64,000 nucleotides of DNA from Bidens hawaiensis (Eukaryota; Streptophyta; Magnoliopsida; Asterales; Asteraceae). The position numbers were made by a program, and so were the translations under genes. The notes below the pieces were generated by a model, which was not told the DNA's origin, made no database searches, and saw nothing but the letters and a program-made list of their open reading frames with translations. The stretch lies in NCBI GenBank assembly GCA_021521415.1, contig JAIQDT010000172.1, positions 744,001 to 808,000 on the forward strand, read 5' to 3'. How positions within the stretch are numbered: the stretch's first letter is position 1; each line of letters begins with the position of its first letter. This document shows positions 20,887-34,109 of the stretch, piece by piece.

Positions 20887-21672
20887 AGGGTGTCCAAAAT
20901 ACGAGAACTTGATTAACCTGACCCAAACTCGAATAAGCTAATTAGGTTTGGGTTAAACAGGGTTAAAAAGTGTTAATCAACCCGAGTAACCCGAATTGTT
21001 TGTAGGGTAGGGTTTCGAGTACATTTTTTTTTTTGAAAAAAACGGGTTTCGGGTTAAGCCGAATAACCAGATTAGTGATGATACTTAATTAACTTCAAAT
21101 ACAATGATTGAAAAGTGAAAAAAGTCAATAATATACTTAATTTGTTTGTTTGTTATACGTTCATTCATGTTCGTTTATGTATGTTTGTGTTCGCTAATGT
21201 ATGTCCATGTATGTTCCTTCATGTTCGTTTACATTTGTTTAATTATGTCTGTTTATCTTCGTAAACTATTCGTTTAGATCTTAAATGAACGAACATTAAC
21301 AAACATGAACATGTTGATTTTTTAACTAATGAACATGAACACAACTATTTGTTCGATTAAGTGTTCATGTTCGTTTAAAGTTAAATGAACGAGCACGGAC
21401 GTGTCTTTGTTAGTGTTCATTCAGTTCATTACAGGGTTATATTACTTGTGAAAAAAAACTGAAAATGAAGTGGAAGGAGAATTTTTGTAGCCCACAAGTA
21501 ACAAACACAAATATCAACTTAAAACTATAAAGTAACATGGTTACCCTGACTAACCCGCCCGACTAACCCAAACCCAATTAACCAAACTAACCTTAAAAGG
21601 GTCGGGTTGCGGGTTATATAGTGTTTAAAAAAACCCGACTAACCTGAGCAGATTGACCCGATGAACACCCCC
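20887..21672. mobile_element. hAT/MULE-like non-autonomous element
   Basis: The ends are imperfect inverted repeats (AGGGTGTCCA at the left, complement of TGAACACCCCC at the right). They are flanked by near-identical 8-11 bp words, ATGTGTAGGTT (20876-20886) and ATGTGTAAGTT (21673-21683). The interior has GGGTTAACCCG-type words at both ends and a middle full of TGTTCGTTTA variants. No transposase is present. The TGTTCA-type end is common in plant hAT MITEs, but the superfamily is not certain. Confidence 0.5.
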
Positions 21673-21872
21673 ATGTGTAAGTTTTGGGTTTGTGGACAGC
21701 CTAAGCTTTAGAATATATATCTACCCTACATCATAATAGGGATGCATACCTTCAACAAGCTATTGAATTTACTTGTGACAAATAAATGGATCGGACCTAT
21801 AAATTGGCTGGTTTCAAAGGGATGTTTGATAGCCTTTTAATAATTCCATTAGGAGGATAACACTAAATCAGT

Positions 21873-24800
21873 AGGGGTGTTTGTTTGCCACTGAATGAGA
21901 CCATTCAGATGATACATCTGAATCGTGCAGACATGAGGTTGTTTGGCTCTGTAAAAAAATGTTTCTTAATGGAAGGTTGTGCCTCTTAATCTTTCAGCGA
22001 CCATGTTGAATCTGAATGAAAAAGAGACCAAAATAACCTTAGACACAATATAACCTCTTAGAACAATCTGCTACTGTAACACCCCGTAACCGCAGCGGAA
22101 ACGTAAACGGGATGCAACAGACACCACTGATATCAACCACATTGTTTATAAAGAAAACTGAATACATTAATATACTTCAAATTACATTATCTCGTGTTTC
22201 ATTACCGTCTAGGTGATACACACATCATACTATACGATACATAATTCTATTAATATAACATATCATAACATCCTGCACGCTAATCTTACACACATCAAGC
22301 ACTTAGCACGTAAGCAATCACTTCATCTTAGTTGTACCTGAAAAGCATGTGAGAAAACGGGTCAACTACGAATAGTTTGTGAGTTTCACAATTTGAGTAA
22401 ACCATGATAAATCCATATCATAATATAATATTATCGATGTAATTATGCTGAGCCCACAAGTGAAACCTCTGTTAATCCAATACTGGGGGCACTGTTAACC
22501 CAGTACAGTACTCATTCTGGGGACACTGTTAACCCAGTAACACTTCTAGGGACATCTGGGGACACTGTTAACCCAGTAACACTTCTAGGGACATCCGGGG
22601 ACACTGTTAACCCAGTACTGTACCCATTCCGTACGATTCCCGTACAATCAAATATATATAAATCCACGCACATCCATGCGTTCAGAAAGTTAGCAACTCA
22701 GACAATTACCATCTTAGTACATTTCCGTACGATTCCCGTACAATAAAATATATGTAATTCCACGCAAATCCATGCGTCCAGTATGTACTAAAACATTTCA
22801 ATAATAACATGCTTCTGCCCCGGGAAACTATTTAAAAACAATTCAGAAAAAGGGGCTCGTGAAACTCACCTTAGCACATGCAAGCAGGTAACAACAATCA
22901 TTATCAATTAACACGTCCAATCTGTAATATGATCCCTGCGATCGTTATTATACAATTATTGTTTATATAATCTTTAACCTTATCAATCGGTACATCTGGG
23001 GACACTGTTAACCCAGTACTGTACCTGTTCCGGGGGCAATGTTAACCCAGAAACACTTCTCCGGACTCAGATTGTGATGTCGTTTAGAGTTCCATGGTCA
23101 CAATTACTATTAGTCGTTTTTCTCGTTTTGCGTGCCTAGCACGGTTATTCGTTTTTACGTTTCAAAAATGAGTTTGGTCACACACGACCCGAGAGTAGTG
23201 GTTGACTGATAATTTAGTTTAAGTTGTGAAATTAGAGCTCGGTTTAGACGCCCCGTTTGGCCGCGGGACCCGTTTCCGTCTTTAGCGTACCGGAAACTGT
23301 TAAAATAGGTTAAAATTACTCAAATCATCCGAATTATTTTCGGATGATTCATTTTTACTTGTTTAACTCAATTATATGAAAAATAGTTCATTTTTAGGGT
23401 TTTTATACACCAGTCAGCTCGTTTAAGCGAGCTTTACCGGTTTAATCGTTTTAAGCTTTAAAAGTTCGTTTTTGCACAAATAATTATCCGTTTATTCTTG
23501 GATCTTGAAATTTTGCACAAATGACTTTTTGACAGTGGGGAATTTTATAAAAATATTTCCAGAATTAATTTTTATATTTAAAATTTATTTATCTATTTTT
23601 AAACACCATTAAAACACTAAATATGTCGTAAATAACAAACGATCTTAGAAAAATCCCAAATTTCTCCTGGATGTCCCCTGCCATCCACATAGTCCCCTGT
23701 AATTTTTCCAGAACCAAAATCTTTTTTTACATGCCATTTTTACTAAAACCGAGCTAGAAAACCCTAGAACTCGTTTAACCGAAAAACCTACTTAGACTTC
23801 TCCAACGGACCTCAAATTTTGTGTGTGACTTTTACATGATATAAAAAGCTTATCTGCAATTTTCCAGAAGTTTTCATGATATTTAACTATTTTTCACCAT
23901 TTTTGGCCAAAACCGAGCATTAAATTCACCAAATATTCATCCTTTATCCAAAAATTACCAAAAATACTCATATTTTCATGTGTTTAACACCTCTATAAAA
24001 TTTCATGACCTAACTCTAAAGCATCAACAATCTGTCCAAATTTCCCAAAACCGAACATAACCGAATATACCTTTCGTTTTCCGCCACTACAAGCTACAAA
24101 CTCGTCTTTCCGTCTTATCTACCACTAAATACAGAACCTACATCCAACATACCACAATATCAAGCAAGTTACACTCACGATCAAGCCATTTCTTTCATGG
24201 TTACGGTTATGATACAACAACAAAGATTTAACCCGTAAAAATTCGTTTTTGATTCGTTTAACTCCTTTCTTGGACCAAGATCCTTTGTATAACCCGTATA
24301 CATCACTTGATCACGCAAGAATCGGTTTTCATCTTAGAAACCTCATTTTCTTGCAAACAAACTCAAGAAACGAAGATGAACACGTGATTAACTCGGTTTT
24401 TACCTTGTTTCTCTTGCTAAAATTCCGGGTTTTAGCTCATACTTTGGAGAGGATTGATGGATCTTGATGATGTTTGTTAAAAAAAAGAATGAAGAAATGG
24501 GTATAATACCCCTTGGTCCGATCGGCCTCATGGAGGGGTGGGGTGGGACCCACCTTTTCATTTTTAGCCACATATTTGGATTCTCGAAATCCGGATAATG
24601 TTTTGGATAATCTGGTTCAGTTCGTTTTTCGGTTAAATGTTTAGTTCGGCTTAAAACGAGGCCAAAACGGTTGTTTTTCGGCTAAAAAATGAAATTTATA
24701 TAAAACCGATTTAAAAACTTTAAAAACTTAAACCATGACATTTATTAACTCAAAACATCATATTAGTAATTATCACGCATCTTTTTCGGCTTGATCGATT

Positions 24801-27025
24801 GTCTCTTGCTCGGTTTGGTATTAAAGGTTTCGTTTAATGTACCGTCGTACCATTAAATCGAAATTCTTTTTCTGTGCCGTACTTTACTTATCCCGAAGCA
24901 TTAATGCTTCGTAAAATCACTAAATATCATATATCTCGTCTATAATTGAACCCTCGATTCGTTCGGGTTTCAATAACTATCAATCGATTAATCGCATATT
25001 CAATACGATGAATTATTTATTCACGCACAATCAATACAGTGAACCCTGTATTCTCGTATAGTTACTATGGTAACTCATGTACCCGACATTAAATATGACG
25101 TAACTATTGTCTACCGGTTAGGGTATACCGGGTTTCGTCGGAATCGTTACAGCTACCCCAATCATCGCTGCTCAACCTAATCATCGGCTTCCTCCCTCCC
25201 AGATCGTGATAATAGAGTGTTGCTACCTAATCGGTCGGCCCTTCTAACAGCTCTGCAACTCAATCGATCTCGTCTATACCCGGGTAATTATTTTTCTCCG
25301 ATAGCAATTTGCTATTTTATTTCTGAATTACTAAGCATGTGCGGTGTTTGTGTGTTTATATTTTATAACAAGGATTAATTAGATTGATACGATCAGGGCA
25401 TAATTCTTAGAAATTAGGGTTCCAATTCTGTTATTCATCAAAATGGTGAAATAAAGTGGATTAATTTCATGACCCCTTTTTCTTAGATTTGGAATGCTAT
25501 TAGAGTATGTGATAATTTCTATACAATGTTATAATCATGTATTGAGTGATTAGCGTAACAGATTGATCAAATGTATGTTTAGTTTCGTATAACCTTAAGT
25601 GGGATTGGTTGTCTGACTTTAAACAAGTTTAAATTATCAAACCATTAAACCGTTCAAAGTAGGGATGTTAAGGGTTCGGTTTCAAACCGTCAAACCGGTA
25701 ATCAGTTTTTTCTTATTTAACTCCCGGCTGGTCAGTTTTAAAATTATAAAATCGTAACGAGCATAAGGAAAAACATCTTTTGTTATTTGGTTATTGGTCT
25801 AGTATTATTATGTTATTCATACCAAGGTAGAAGTTTGAAAGCTTAGTTGCAAGCTTACTTAAATTTGTAGATAGTAACTCATCACCTGTTATGCTTTTGA
25901 TATCATTTAACAAATTGCTTGGTAACATTACTACTGCTATCAGTTTATTAGTACTTCATACATTATATAGCTTATATTTACAGAACAAAAACTTATGTTG
26001 CATGGGTCGGATCATATGTGCGGGTTATATGAAGCATTTTTCTTCATTAAAAGTGTTAGCTTTTTTCCTACTAGATCTCTGATCTCTCCTGATCTACATT
26101 GTACATTGGTGTTTGAGACTCTGATGCCCATACATGAACTCCGTAAAAACATCTCAAGGTTAGCCTAAATTCTACCATTGAATGTTAATTTATATCTAAC
26201 GGGCCAACTAAAAACACGCTTATATACGAGTGCGTAGTATAAAATATATATAATAATGCACACACACACATATATATAAGCGGACCAGGCCAGAACCTTA
26301 AAAGGCCGAATTCATCCCGTAAACCGGACAGGTTAATAGGGTCAATTTTCCGGATCCACACAGGGTTGGAACATTATATCATGGGTTCGCGGGTTTTGAA
26401 GGATTCTCCAAGTATATCCAAAACCGTTTGGTAAGAAAAATAGAGACCTTGACCCTTTAACTTAAAATACATGGATGGGTCTCGCGGGACAATTTCACAG
26501 ATCAAACCCATTTCATGCACACTCTTACATTTTCATATATTTTTAAGCTTCATTATATTAATGTAATTGTGAATTGTTAGGCAAATTTTACGGTTAAGGT
26601 TGAAGGTATGAAGACATTGGTTCGGGTTGCAAGAAAGAAGACATCGGTTCATGTTGCAAGAATGAAGACGTTGGTTTAGTTATTGTATATAACTTTCAAT
26701 TTTAAACATATATATATATATTTGTACTTTGAGTTTTCATATATATTTGAAACCTTTTTGTATATTGTTTTATTTTTAGGTATGTGTTTATGTGTATTGA
26801 TGTATATTGGTTTACATTAAAATTGAAAAAAAAAAATAAGAAAGAAAAATTTTGGTAGTTCATTCTACACGAAATTGTTCAGAGGGGTAAAATAGTCATT
26901 CTGCATATTCATGCACATTCATTCAGATGTCCAACCAAACAACACTTATTGGTTCAGAGTCTCTTAATCATTCAGATCTCTTATCGGTTCAGCACTTAAT
27001 GGCTCAGCACTTGCCAAACAGCCCC
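21873..27025. mobile_element. Possible TIR element enclosing a solo LTR
   Basis: The left end GGGGTGTTTGTTTGCCACTGA and the complement of the right end (GGGGCTGTTTGGCAAGTGCT) look like diverged inverted termini. Subterminal CATTCAGA words occur at both ends. Flanking triplets are GTA and TTA, so a Harbinger-type TSD is only partly kept. Without the solo LTR (22075-25151) the element would be about 2.1 kb. Its interior (25157-26880) has no ORF but holds a short tandem duplication near 26600-26680 (GAAGACATTGGTTC words) and an (AC)n/(AT)n tract near 26260. Confidence 0.35.
22075..25151 (-). repeat. Solo LTR (3077 bp) of the T1 Ty3 family
   Basis: Bounded by TGTAAC and GTTACA and by a perfect 5-bp duplication GCTAC (22070-22074 and 25152-25156). 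Read on minus it aligns with the 5' LTR at 57807-60913: the first ~25 bases agree in pattern (TGTAACGATTCC against TGTGACATTCAT, both reaching GGTATAC), as do internal words (GGTGAGTTTCACGA) and the end (CTTTATAAACAATG, then GGGGTGT-ACA). A single LTR with intact TSD indicates recombination between the two LTRs of a former full element. Tandem ~41-bp units (GGGGACACTGTTAACCCAGT) lie at 22480-22625. Confidence 0.88.
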
Positions 27026-27337
27026 TTATATTACATAAAAAGGAAACTTCAGACAAAGCAATAAGCCAATGCTTTATTCTAACATATGAAAAAAGGAAGC
27101 ATTTTCACTATTATAAGTTGAAAAAGGAAGCATTTTGAGTTATTCAAAAGAAAAAAAAAACTGTCTTTACAAAGCAATAACACAAACTATTATTATTATT
27201 ATTATTGAGTAAAAGATCACCAACAATTTCAAACATTTCTATCACTACAACAAGTCATTTGATCAATCACCTGGCTAATCATCTCACAGCCGTCATTCTC
27301 TACACTTCAATTTAACCCTGCACACCTGACATTAAAA

Positions 27338-27376
<39 letters not shown>

Positions 27377-27830
27377 GTCAAGGGTAAATTGGTCACTATG
27401 TCATGCCAGTAAAAGTAATTATCTGATAACTACAAGAAAGAACGAATTTCACGATTGGTTCATGTGGTTTACCCAAATTACTGATTTGATACATACTTTA
27501 AAAAAAATACATTTTTAGACAAGACATTTTTAAAAAAGTAACACATTTAGTCCCATTTCATACATTAATCTCTTCTATTAATGTTTGAAGATTACCAAAA
27601 TACCCTTATACATCAGTGTAATTTTCGGCCTGTCAAAACGTATGCATAACAAAATTACCTAAATACCCCTACTGCATAGACTCAAAACAACCTATTATAA
27701 AATTATAACCACCATAATCTAAACATACATATTAAACATCATCTGATTCTGTCTATTAAAACTCATAAAATCAGATTACCTGGGCCCCATTGCTGTCCAA
27801 ACGCTAACGTTTTACAATAAAACACGATCA
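27026..27830. other. Flank with (ATT)n tracts
   Basis: Holds ATT microsatellites at 27187-27206 and 27338-27376 and presumably the 3'UTR of the minus-strand gene ending at 27831. No other gene was seen. Confidence 0.5.
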
Positions 27831-28207
27831 TCACAACTGCATAACATTGTTTTGCTTTACACAAACAGGCGCCTTAAACGCCTTACATTTCCACAATGGG
27901 ACCGTCTCACTGGGCCCAGCAGATAACGGGCTTCTAATAACATCACCTTGCGGGCCTGCTTGATCCCTAGATTGACAAACGCTCAAGGGTAACTTCTTTT
28001 GTTTCACCCTCCCCCTCCCCCTCTTTTTGATAGTGACATCAGCATCACCACCTTTCGCCTTTGACCCGTTTTCTGAGGTTTTAAGCCTTTTGCGCTTATG
28101 GTTCTTCACATCAGAACCGTTTGAAATTCTTGGTGAGCTGTTAATAGCTTGATGCAATTTACGTGCTACTTCTTCATCATTTGTTTTACCATTTTCTAGC
28201 CTCAGGC

Positions 28208-28246
<39 letters not shown>

Positions 28247-28712
28247 CATACAACATCTGAACATCGATTTTCTTTTGTGTTTTACTTTTTCTTAATTGTT
28301 GTTCGAAAGACAACGATAACTCTTGACCATCTTCAACATTTGCTACGAATTCTAGAGCCTTCTTTGCGGTAGCCATAGCTTTTGCTGCAACTACCGCCTT
28401 CGCCTGAGCTGCAGCTCGAGCAGCCAGTGCAACCTTCACTGCTGCCTCGGCTGCTGCTCGTGAGGCGGCCACAATCTCCTCTTGTGAAGGGTTGTCATTG
28501 CTCAAATGTGCTTTTAACAAGTAAGTGATGCGGGCGTCTAATTGGTCCAATGAGTTGTGAATGGAGGGTGAATCGGGATTTGAATTTGAGTTTGAGTTTG
28601 AATCTCCATTGATGTCGCTGCTTTGCCTCTTCAAACACGCGAGCAACCGCTTCCTCGGAGGCAAAAGAACATCCGAATCAACATGATTGACACCACAAAC
28701 GTTCGCTTCCAT
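27831..28712 (-). CDS. Conserved plant protein of unknown function, nuclear-type (293 aa)
   Basis: One coding exon. The N-terminus has a PPRKRLLACLKRQ motif, then a Ser/Asn-rich run, a segment DARITYLLKAHLSNDNPSQEEIV, and a long Ala-rich helix (about residues 80-125) likely to be coiled. A 12-residue Asn run encoded by an ATT microsatellite follows, then EEVARKLHQAINSSPRISN, basic clusters (KNHKRKRLK, KKRGRGRVKQKKLPLSV) that look like nuclear localisation signals, and a closing WKCKAFKAPVCVKQNNVMQ. I recognise the overall pattern and C-terminal motif as typical of an uncharacterised plant family, but know no activity. A 5'UTR intron (29153 to 28755, GTACGT...CAG) lies upstream. The frame is undamaged, and the DNA is richer in GC than its flanks. 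Confidence 0.8.
28211..28247. repeat. Coding ATT microsatellite (Asn run)
   Basis: About 12 ATT triplets on +, read as AAT codons on minus. They give a poly-Asn stretch likely to vary in length between individuals. Confidence 0.9.
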
Positions 28713-28754
28713 TATTATCGCATCAAAGTAATTTAATCAAACAGTTGGTGCGCT

Positions 28755-29153
28755 CTGCACAGAAATCACAATCAAAATTAAGAATTCACAACATATCGGC
28801 AACCGATTGTTCAAATCTTTGGAAACCCTCACAACCGATTCGACCAAATTATGCAACTTCATCACAAACATGCTCAGATTCACATGATTCAGATTCGATT
28901 CCAAATATAAACGACAAACACAATTAGAAAGAAAATTGAATGTGCACAATTGGATGCATTAAACCAATACCCAATTCGATCGAAACAATATGCACAAAAG
29001 GAAAGGATAATCGCAAGCTTGATTCAACAAATTCCCATAATTTGAATCGAGCTATTGGTTAAACATGTTTGCTTTATTTAATTTACACAACTAAAATGAG
29101 CAAATAAATAAATAACGATAGATGAATTGAAGGAATGACGAGGAATTACGTAC
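28755..29153 (-). other. 5'UTR intron of the unknown nuclear protein gene
   Basis: The minus strand reads ACAG|GTACGT at 29154/29153 and TGTGCAG|AGCG at 28755/28754, giving a 399-base intron. The non-coding first exon probably starts near 29230. Splice-site motifs only. Confidence 0.5.
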
Positions 29154-29239
29154 CTGTTCTTATTTGATAAAAAGAGGTCGTTAAAATTAGGGTTTTGAGA
29201 TGTGAAGGAAAATGGTCTGCAAGTAGTTATTTATGAGAG

Positions 29240-29833
29240 ATAAAATATAATACGTATATATATGTTTATTTATATTTATATTTATATTTATATTTATAAT
29301 AATTAATAACTAATATTGTTTCACAATTTTAATTTTAATTTTGAGCAAATTCTACTTACACGCCATCTTGGTTTGATGACTTATCACACATCATTCATAA
29401 TATGATTCGCATGTTCAGTATACAGCTCGTATACTAAAATCTCTGATCTAACTTTTTAGAATGTCATACACATTGTATGTAATGTGATTTAGGTCATATA
29501 GCTTATACTAGAAAGGTGACTGCGCGATACAACAGGTAACACATACTTTTGTAATCATATAACAAATTTATGGGTGTTTATTATTCCGTTTGAAACTATA
29601 AGACCATTTATCAGTTTGGTTTTACAGTTGAAACCGGAGCTGACCATACATATTGAAATGTTAAATTATTTAGTTATTATATACTATTGATAAATATCCA
29701 AGTATCAATGCCAAAATAGAGCTTTTTATTTTTTAGAACCAAGTGTTATGACCATTCATTTATAGAGTTAATTTCAGTAAATAAACCATGTTGGTGGTTT
29801 GGCCTGACGGCTTGACCTATTTGTGCTAATTAT
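29240..29833. other. Intergenic AT-rich DNA
   Basis: Includes a short (TTTATA)n stretch near 29265-29300. No gene or transposon end was recognised. Confidence 0.5.
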
Positions 29834-30616
29834 TGTCATGCCTGGGTGTCTTATATCGACACCCCTTGGTATCCACTTCCAATTTTTATAGTAAGCTATG
29901 TTTAATTGTTATATTAATCAACACCCCCCCCCCCCTTCCTAGTCCCTTGGCTACAAGTTTTTTTTAGGTATTCATTTTATGTGTTGTTTGATTGTCTTCT
30001 TTCACTTAATTGAGTCCCTTGACAACAAGTTTTTTTAGTATTCTTTTTATGTGTCGTTTGATTATCTATTTATGTATAAAAGTATGTTTTTATTTTGTTT
30101 AATGTATTAAAGTATGTTTTAATTTTGTTTAAAGTATGATAATGATTTTTAGGTTTAGTTTCATATTTGTAATGAACCTATTTGGTATTCTCTATAGAAG
30201 GTGTCGTTAATGTATTCTTATTAGCGATCTCATTATCTAAATTTTTGCTATTATTTATTGTTTCGTATACAAGTTGTGAAATATCTTATTATATACACAT
30301 TTGTTCAAAACTATGAAATTGCTCACCAACCTCCGTGTTGACAAATTCTATTTTATGCAATGTTACATGTTTGACTTTTGGTTGACTCGGGGCTTGATGG
30401 AAAACGTAATCAAGACCGTTAGAATATTAGCAAAAATGAACAATATATTATTTGTTATGATTTTTTTGGTTATTGTATGAACATGTTGTGTGACTCCTTA
30501 TGATTTTGTGAATTTAAATGATTTGATTAAATATTGACACTTTAAATAGTGTCTTGTGTTTTTGGGCAATCCGTTGCACCCCGACATGTTCCGCCGCCTT
30601 TGGTCGGGGTGTGACA
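29834..30616 (+). repeat. 5' LTR of a Ty3-like element (T2)
   Basis: Starts TGTCATGCC and ends GGGTGTGACA (perfect TGTCA/TGACA termini), directly followed by a tRNA-Met primer site. It is about 783 bp long. The end word GGTCGGGGTGTGACAG is shared with the T1 LTR, so the two families are related. The left end is inferred from the inverted termini. Confidence 0.65.
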
Positions 30617-30619
30617 GAT

Positions 30620-30632
30620 TGGTATCAGAGCC
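30620..30632 (+). other. T2 primer-binding site (tRNA-iMet)
   Basis: TGGTATCAGAGCC four bases after the LTR end. Confidence 0.85.
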
Positions 30633-33472
30633 ACAAGACTATAAGATAGGTGGTTAGACGTAACGACCTAGAATAGTCTATACTTTAGGGTCCTTATACA
30701 TGTTGCCTATACATGTTTACCCTACTCGATTGTTCATTACACTTATTTATTTATATACTTATTTATTTCATCAAATCATAAATATACACTTACACACTCT
30801 CATAATAATCTAAGGCATCCTTACCTTACCGCAAAACATTAGTTTTTATTGTATCTTATGGATCACGAGCTTAACTTGAATCCCGTTGTTTCAAATCTCC
30901 TTAAAGATTGTCTCATACGAGACAACCACTTTAAGTCGTCGAATGCAAGCGTTCCGGTCGCCATCCAAATTTTGGTGTTGAAACGATAGAGCCCCAGTGA
31001 TACGTGGACTAGTGTTTTAACATCTCACTGTATCTAAAATTTTATTGGTTGTTATTATTGTGATTTGAGTCGCAAACTCGAAAGACGCGGTGATACGTGC
31101 ACATGTTTGACTCCACATTTTATCTCATTTTATTTAAGATTTATCGTCGGGATGTCAAGTCATGGTGGTTCATGCACGATTTTTCCACCTTTAAATCTTA
31201 AGACATTATTTACAAATTTCAAAGATTTAAACAATTATTCCTTTTTTACTTTGTCATATAAATTCTCGTCACAAAATTCTCATTTATATAATTCTATTTG
31301 ACCGTTATGATTCATTCTAATATGTTTTGATTTCACATGGTAAAGTTTTTATACAAATTTTCTCATTTTGATTTCACACCGCGATTTTGTTACAAAAATT
31401 TATTTATTACGATCTCTTCCATGTAAGTTTAAAAAAAATAATAATAATATATATTTTTTGAACTATTTATAGTGATTTTTAATATGCCATCTTTGTTCCT
31501 TAAGACTATTTATAACCCCAATTTTTATATGAATTTCATCATATTAAAAAGGTTTTATAATAAATGTTACCTTAAATTTTCAAGTAAATTCCCATTTATA
31601 TAGATTTTAAATTGCCTTTAAAGTTTTCATAAAATTTAATTTTTATAACGATCCCGTTCATTTTGAACCTATCATTTCACAATATCGATTATTTAAATTC
31701 TCACGACGTTTTAATTTCACTATATTATATGATACACATGGTAGAATTTTCATTATCCAAATTTATTCTCTTAACATTTCATTATGCAATCCTTGGTTCA
31801 TTAAAAATTTTCACAAATAAAATTTGCATCATACGATTTTCCTCGTTTTAAATTTCTTATGATAGTTTTGTCCTGATTTTTCAAGAAATTTACAAACTTA
31901 TAGCTTGTAATATTTTTGAAATTCTCATACAAAACTTCATAGAAATTCTATTTTAAAGACAAAAATCGTTTAGTTCGACTTCTCGATTCGCAACGCCGGT
32001 CATTCTAACTTACCATAATATTTTCTCTACACAATATTAAATGACGAACTTGGTAAAACTTTTCAGTACACAGATTTATATTCCCAAAACGACATTCATC
32101 ATTCATATGGATACCTCATTGACAATTTTGACATTCAATTCACTTATTTTAATCTCCTCACTAGCAAAAAAAAAGTCTATTTTGCTTCCTCATGACAATC
32201 TACTTTTATTTTTATAATAAACTATAAATAAAGCAAACCTTATTTTCTTAGTTTCCCATGATATTTTCCGATACTTAATTTTAAGCATTTCAAGAACGAT
32301 TTACGTTACGCGGGTTGGTTTATTTCAAATTTTCTCGTAAATTATTTTACAACTTAAGCCGACCCGACATATCGTAACAACTCTCGTTTTAGTGAAATAC
32401 TTTTAGCAAAAAAAAAAAAAATTTTGTTGCGATTCACAAGCTTGAATCTCAATATTTTATTTTATACATATTAAGTTTTAATTTTAATTATCAAAAATTT
32501 CATGGATGTTTCAATCATTATGTATAAATTATGATATCTTCAACTTAAAAAAAATGTTATTAGTCAAAATTTCCCTAAACGCAACCACGAGCTTCCAAAC
32601 ACCCGTATTCCATCTCCAACTACCACCTTAAATCCAACCATCCCTCCACTTCCAAAGTTTTTCCCACACCATCAAACCTTTCCTCAAGATGAACGAAACC
32701 TAACGTACTGAAGTTATACCCTCACCAACTCAAACCCCATGTAAATCCAAGATGTACAAATCAACACACAAAAAGCCCTAAATATCGACACTCTTATGCC
32801 ATGAAAATATGTCAAACTCACTTTCCTGATACTTCGAAGACACCGACAAACACACCTACAGATGCCTTGAACATATACAAATCAAAGTCTATCCAACTAT
32901 GATTAAATCCTTCGACCCATGCTATGTCAAATCACAAACCATGTCGCCACAACGTTCCCATCCAACCATAGAGTTTGACATCAAAATAGTAACCCAAGCA
33001 CTCTTTGCAAAATACATATATAAACCGAATCTCAAACCAAACTAGTCAAGGTAGAATTATCCAACCCATAAACTTAACCCGAATTCAAATAAGCAAACCT
33101 CATCCAAATAGCCCAACCACTACTCACACAAGTCATCTAAACCTAACCCACACAAACGACCTAAACTCAACAAACCCCATCAACCCAACTCAAGAAAACC
33201 CAAATTATTCAAGACACCCGAAACACACTCACTCTTCACCAAATTTCCAAACCATTCACCATTCGAAGCCTAAAACCTCTCCATACGCACGCAAGTTTCA
33301 TTTTCCTTAAAAAAATTTTATTTCATATATACAACTAGTGTACTTATAACAGCCTCACGTGTTCAAATAATCACTTTTAAATTATAAACTCTTACAAGAA
33401 TAATGATTTACGTATGATGTCCATATTTTATAAATCATTTTTAAAAAATATGTCACGACAACAAAATTCTAT
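30633..33472 (+). mobile_element. Non-coding interior of T2, cut by G1
   Basis: About 2.8 kb following the primer site with no gag or pol reading frame. 31050-32600 is AT-rich with scattered TTTCAT/ATTTTCA words; 32600-33320 is strongly A/C-biased and poor in G. It may be the start of a large non-autonomous element or a heavily mutated one. The right end is the G1 LTR (TSD TCTAT), so the rest of T2, if it exists, lies beyond the window. Confidence 0.45.
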
Positions 33473-34109
33473 TGTTTTGGACAAAAATCTGCTAAGGATA
33501 ATGTATCCAAATATGTTATGTGAGGTTTAGTGCTAAAATGATAACAGTGAATATTTGAACGAAATAGAGATGAACACCGTGATTTGTTGCGAGGAAAAAC
33601 CCCTTGATCTTGATTAGATCAAAGGAAAAAAACCCGGGTGATGACAAATCGTCTATCACCACTTTATTAATGTAAAAATCGGGTTACAAGGGTGGAGTTT
33701 AGATCAAAGATTACAAAGTATCTAAGTGTGTGTATGAACTGCTTAGAGAGTTCTTGAGAGAGTGTTTATGATTATCAGCCAATAAGTGAATGTGTGCCTA
33801 GTTTGATCATAAACTCAGTATTTAAAAAAAATAACCACTAACAACTAGTCCTATTTTCTTGTCATTCTTCCACTAGCCACTCCCACTCTTTGACCACGTG
33901 CATAAAGGAGTCTTGTAGCGAAAGTTTAGGCAAACTTGGTCATACAGCCGTTATACCTATCAAATATAATGATATACAAAGGAAACAATCGTTAGTAAAT
34001 AATAAATACTGAGGATCCTTGATCCTGACAGGATCTGACTAAGGATAATTGATCCAAGAACATATGACAGGATAACGTATCCACAGTGTCAAATTTCCGT
34101 GCCCTAACA
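33473..34109 (-). repeat. 3' LTR of G1 (Tat-type Ty3)
   Basis: On minus it starts TGTTAGGGC and ends CCAAAACA, 637 bp. It is clearly the same family as the 635-bp G2 LTRs (shared TTATCCTTAGCAGA, GGATCAGTGATCCT-like and CACCCGGG words). The polypurine tract (TTTTGGGGCAAT on minus) abuts it at 34110-34125. The flanking bases TCTAT at 33468-33472 are the outer target copy. Confidence 0.85.

Noticed and set aside
24249..24467. 72-aa open frame
   Set aside because: Inside the non-coding solo LTR and absent from the related T1 LTR.
30860..31310. Possible gag start or host gene fragment after the T2 primer site
   Set aside because: Only short frames with stops and no recognisable motif.
33005..33310. 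101-aa open frame rich in Asn, Thr, Pro and His
   Set aside because: Lies in an A/C-biased stretch of T2 with no homology and no start context; composition explains the openness.
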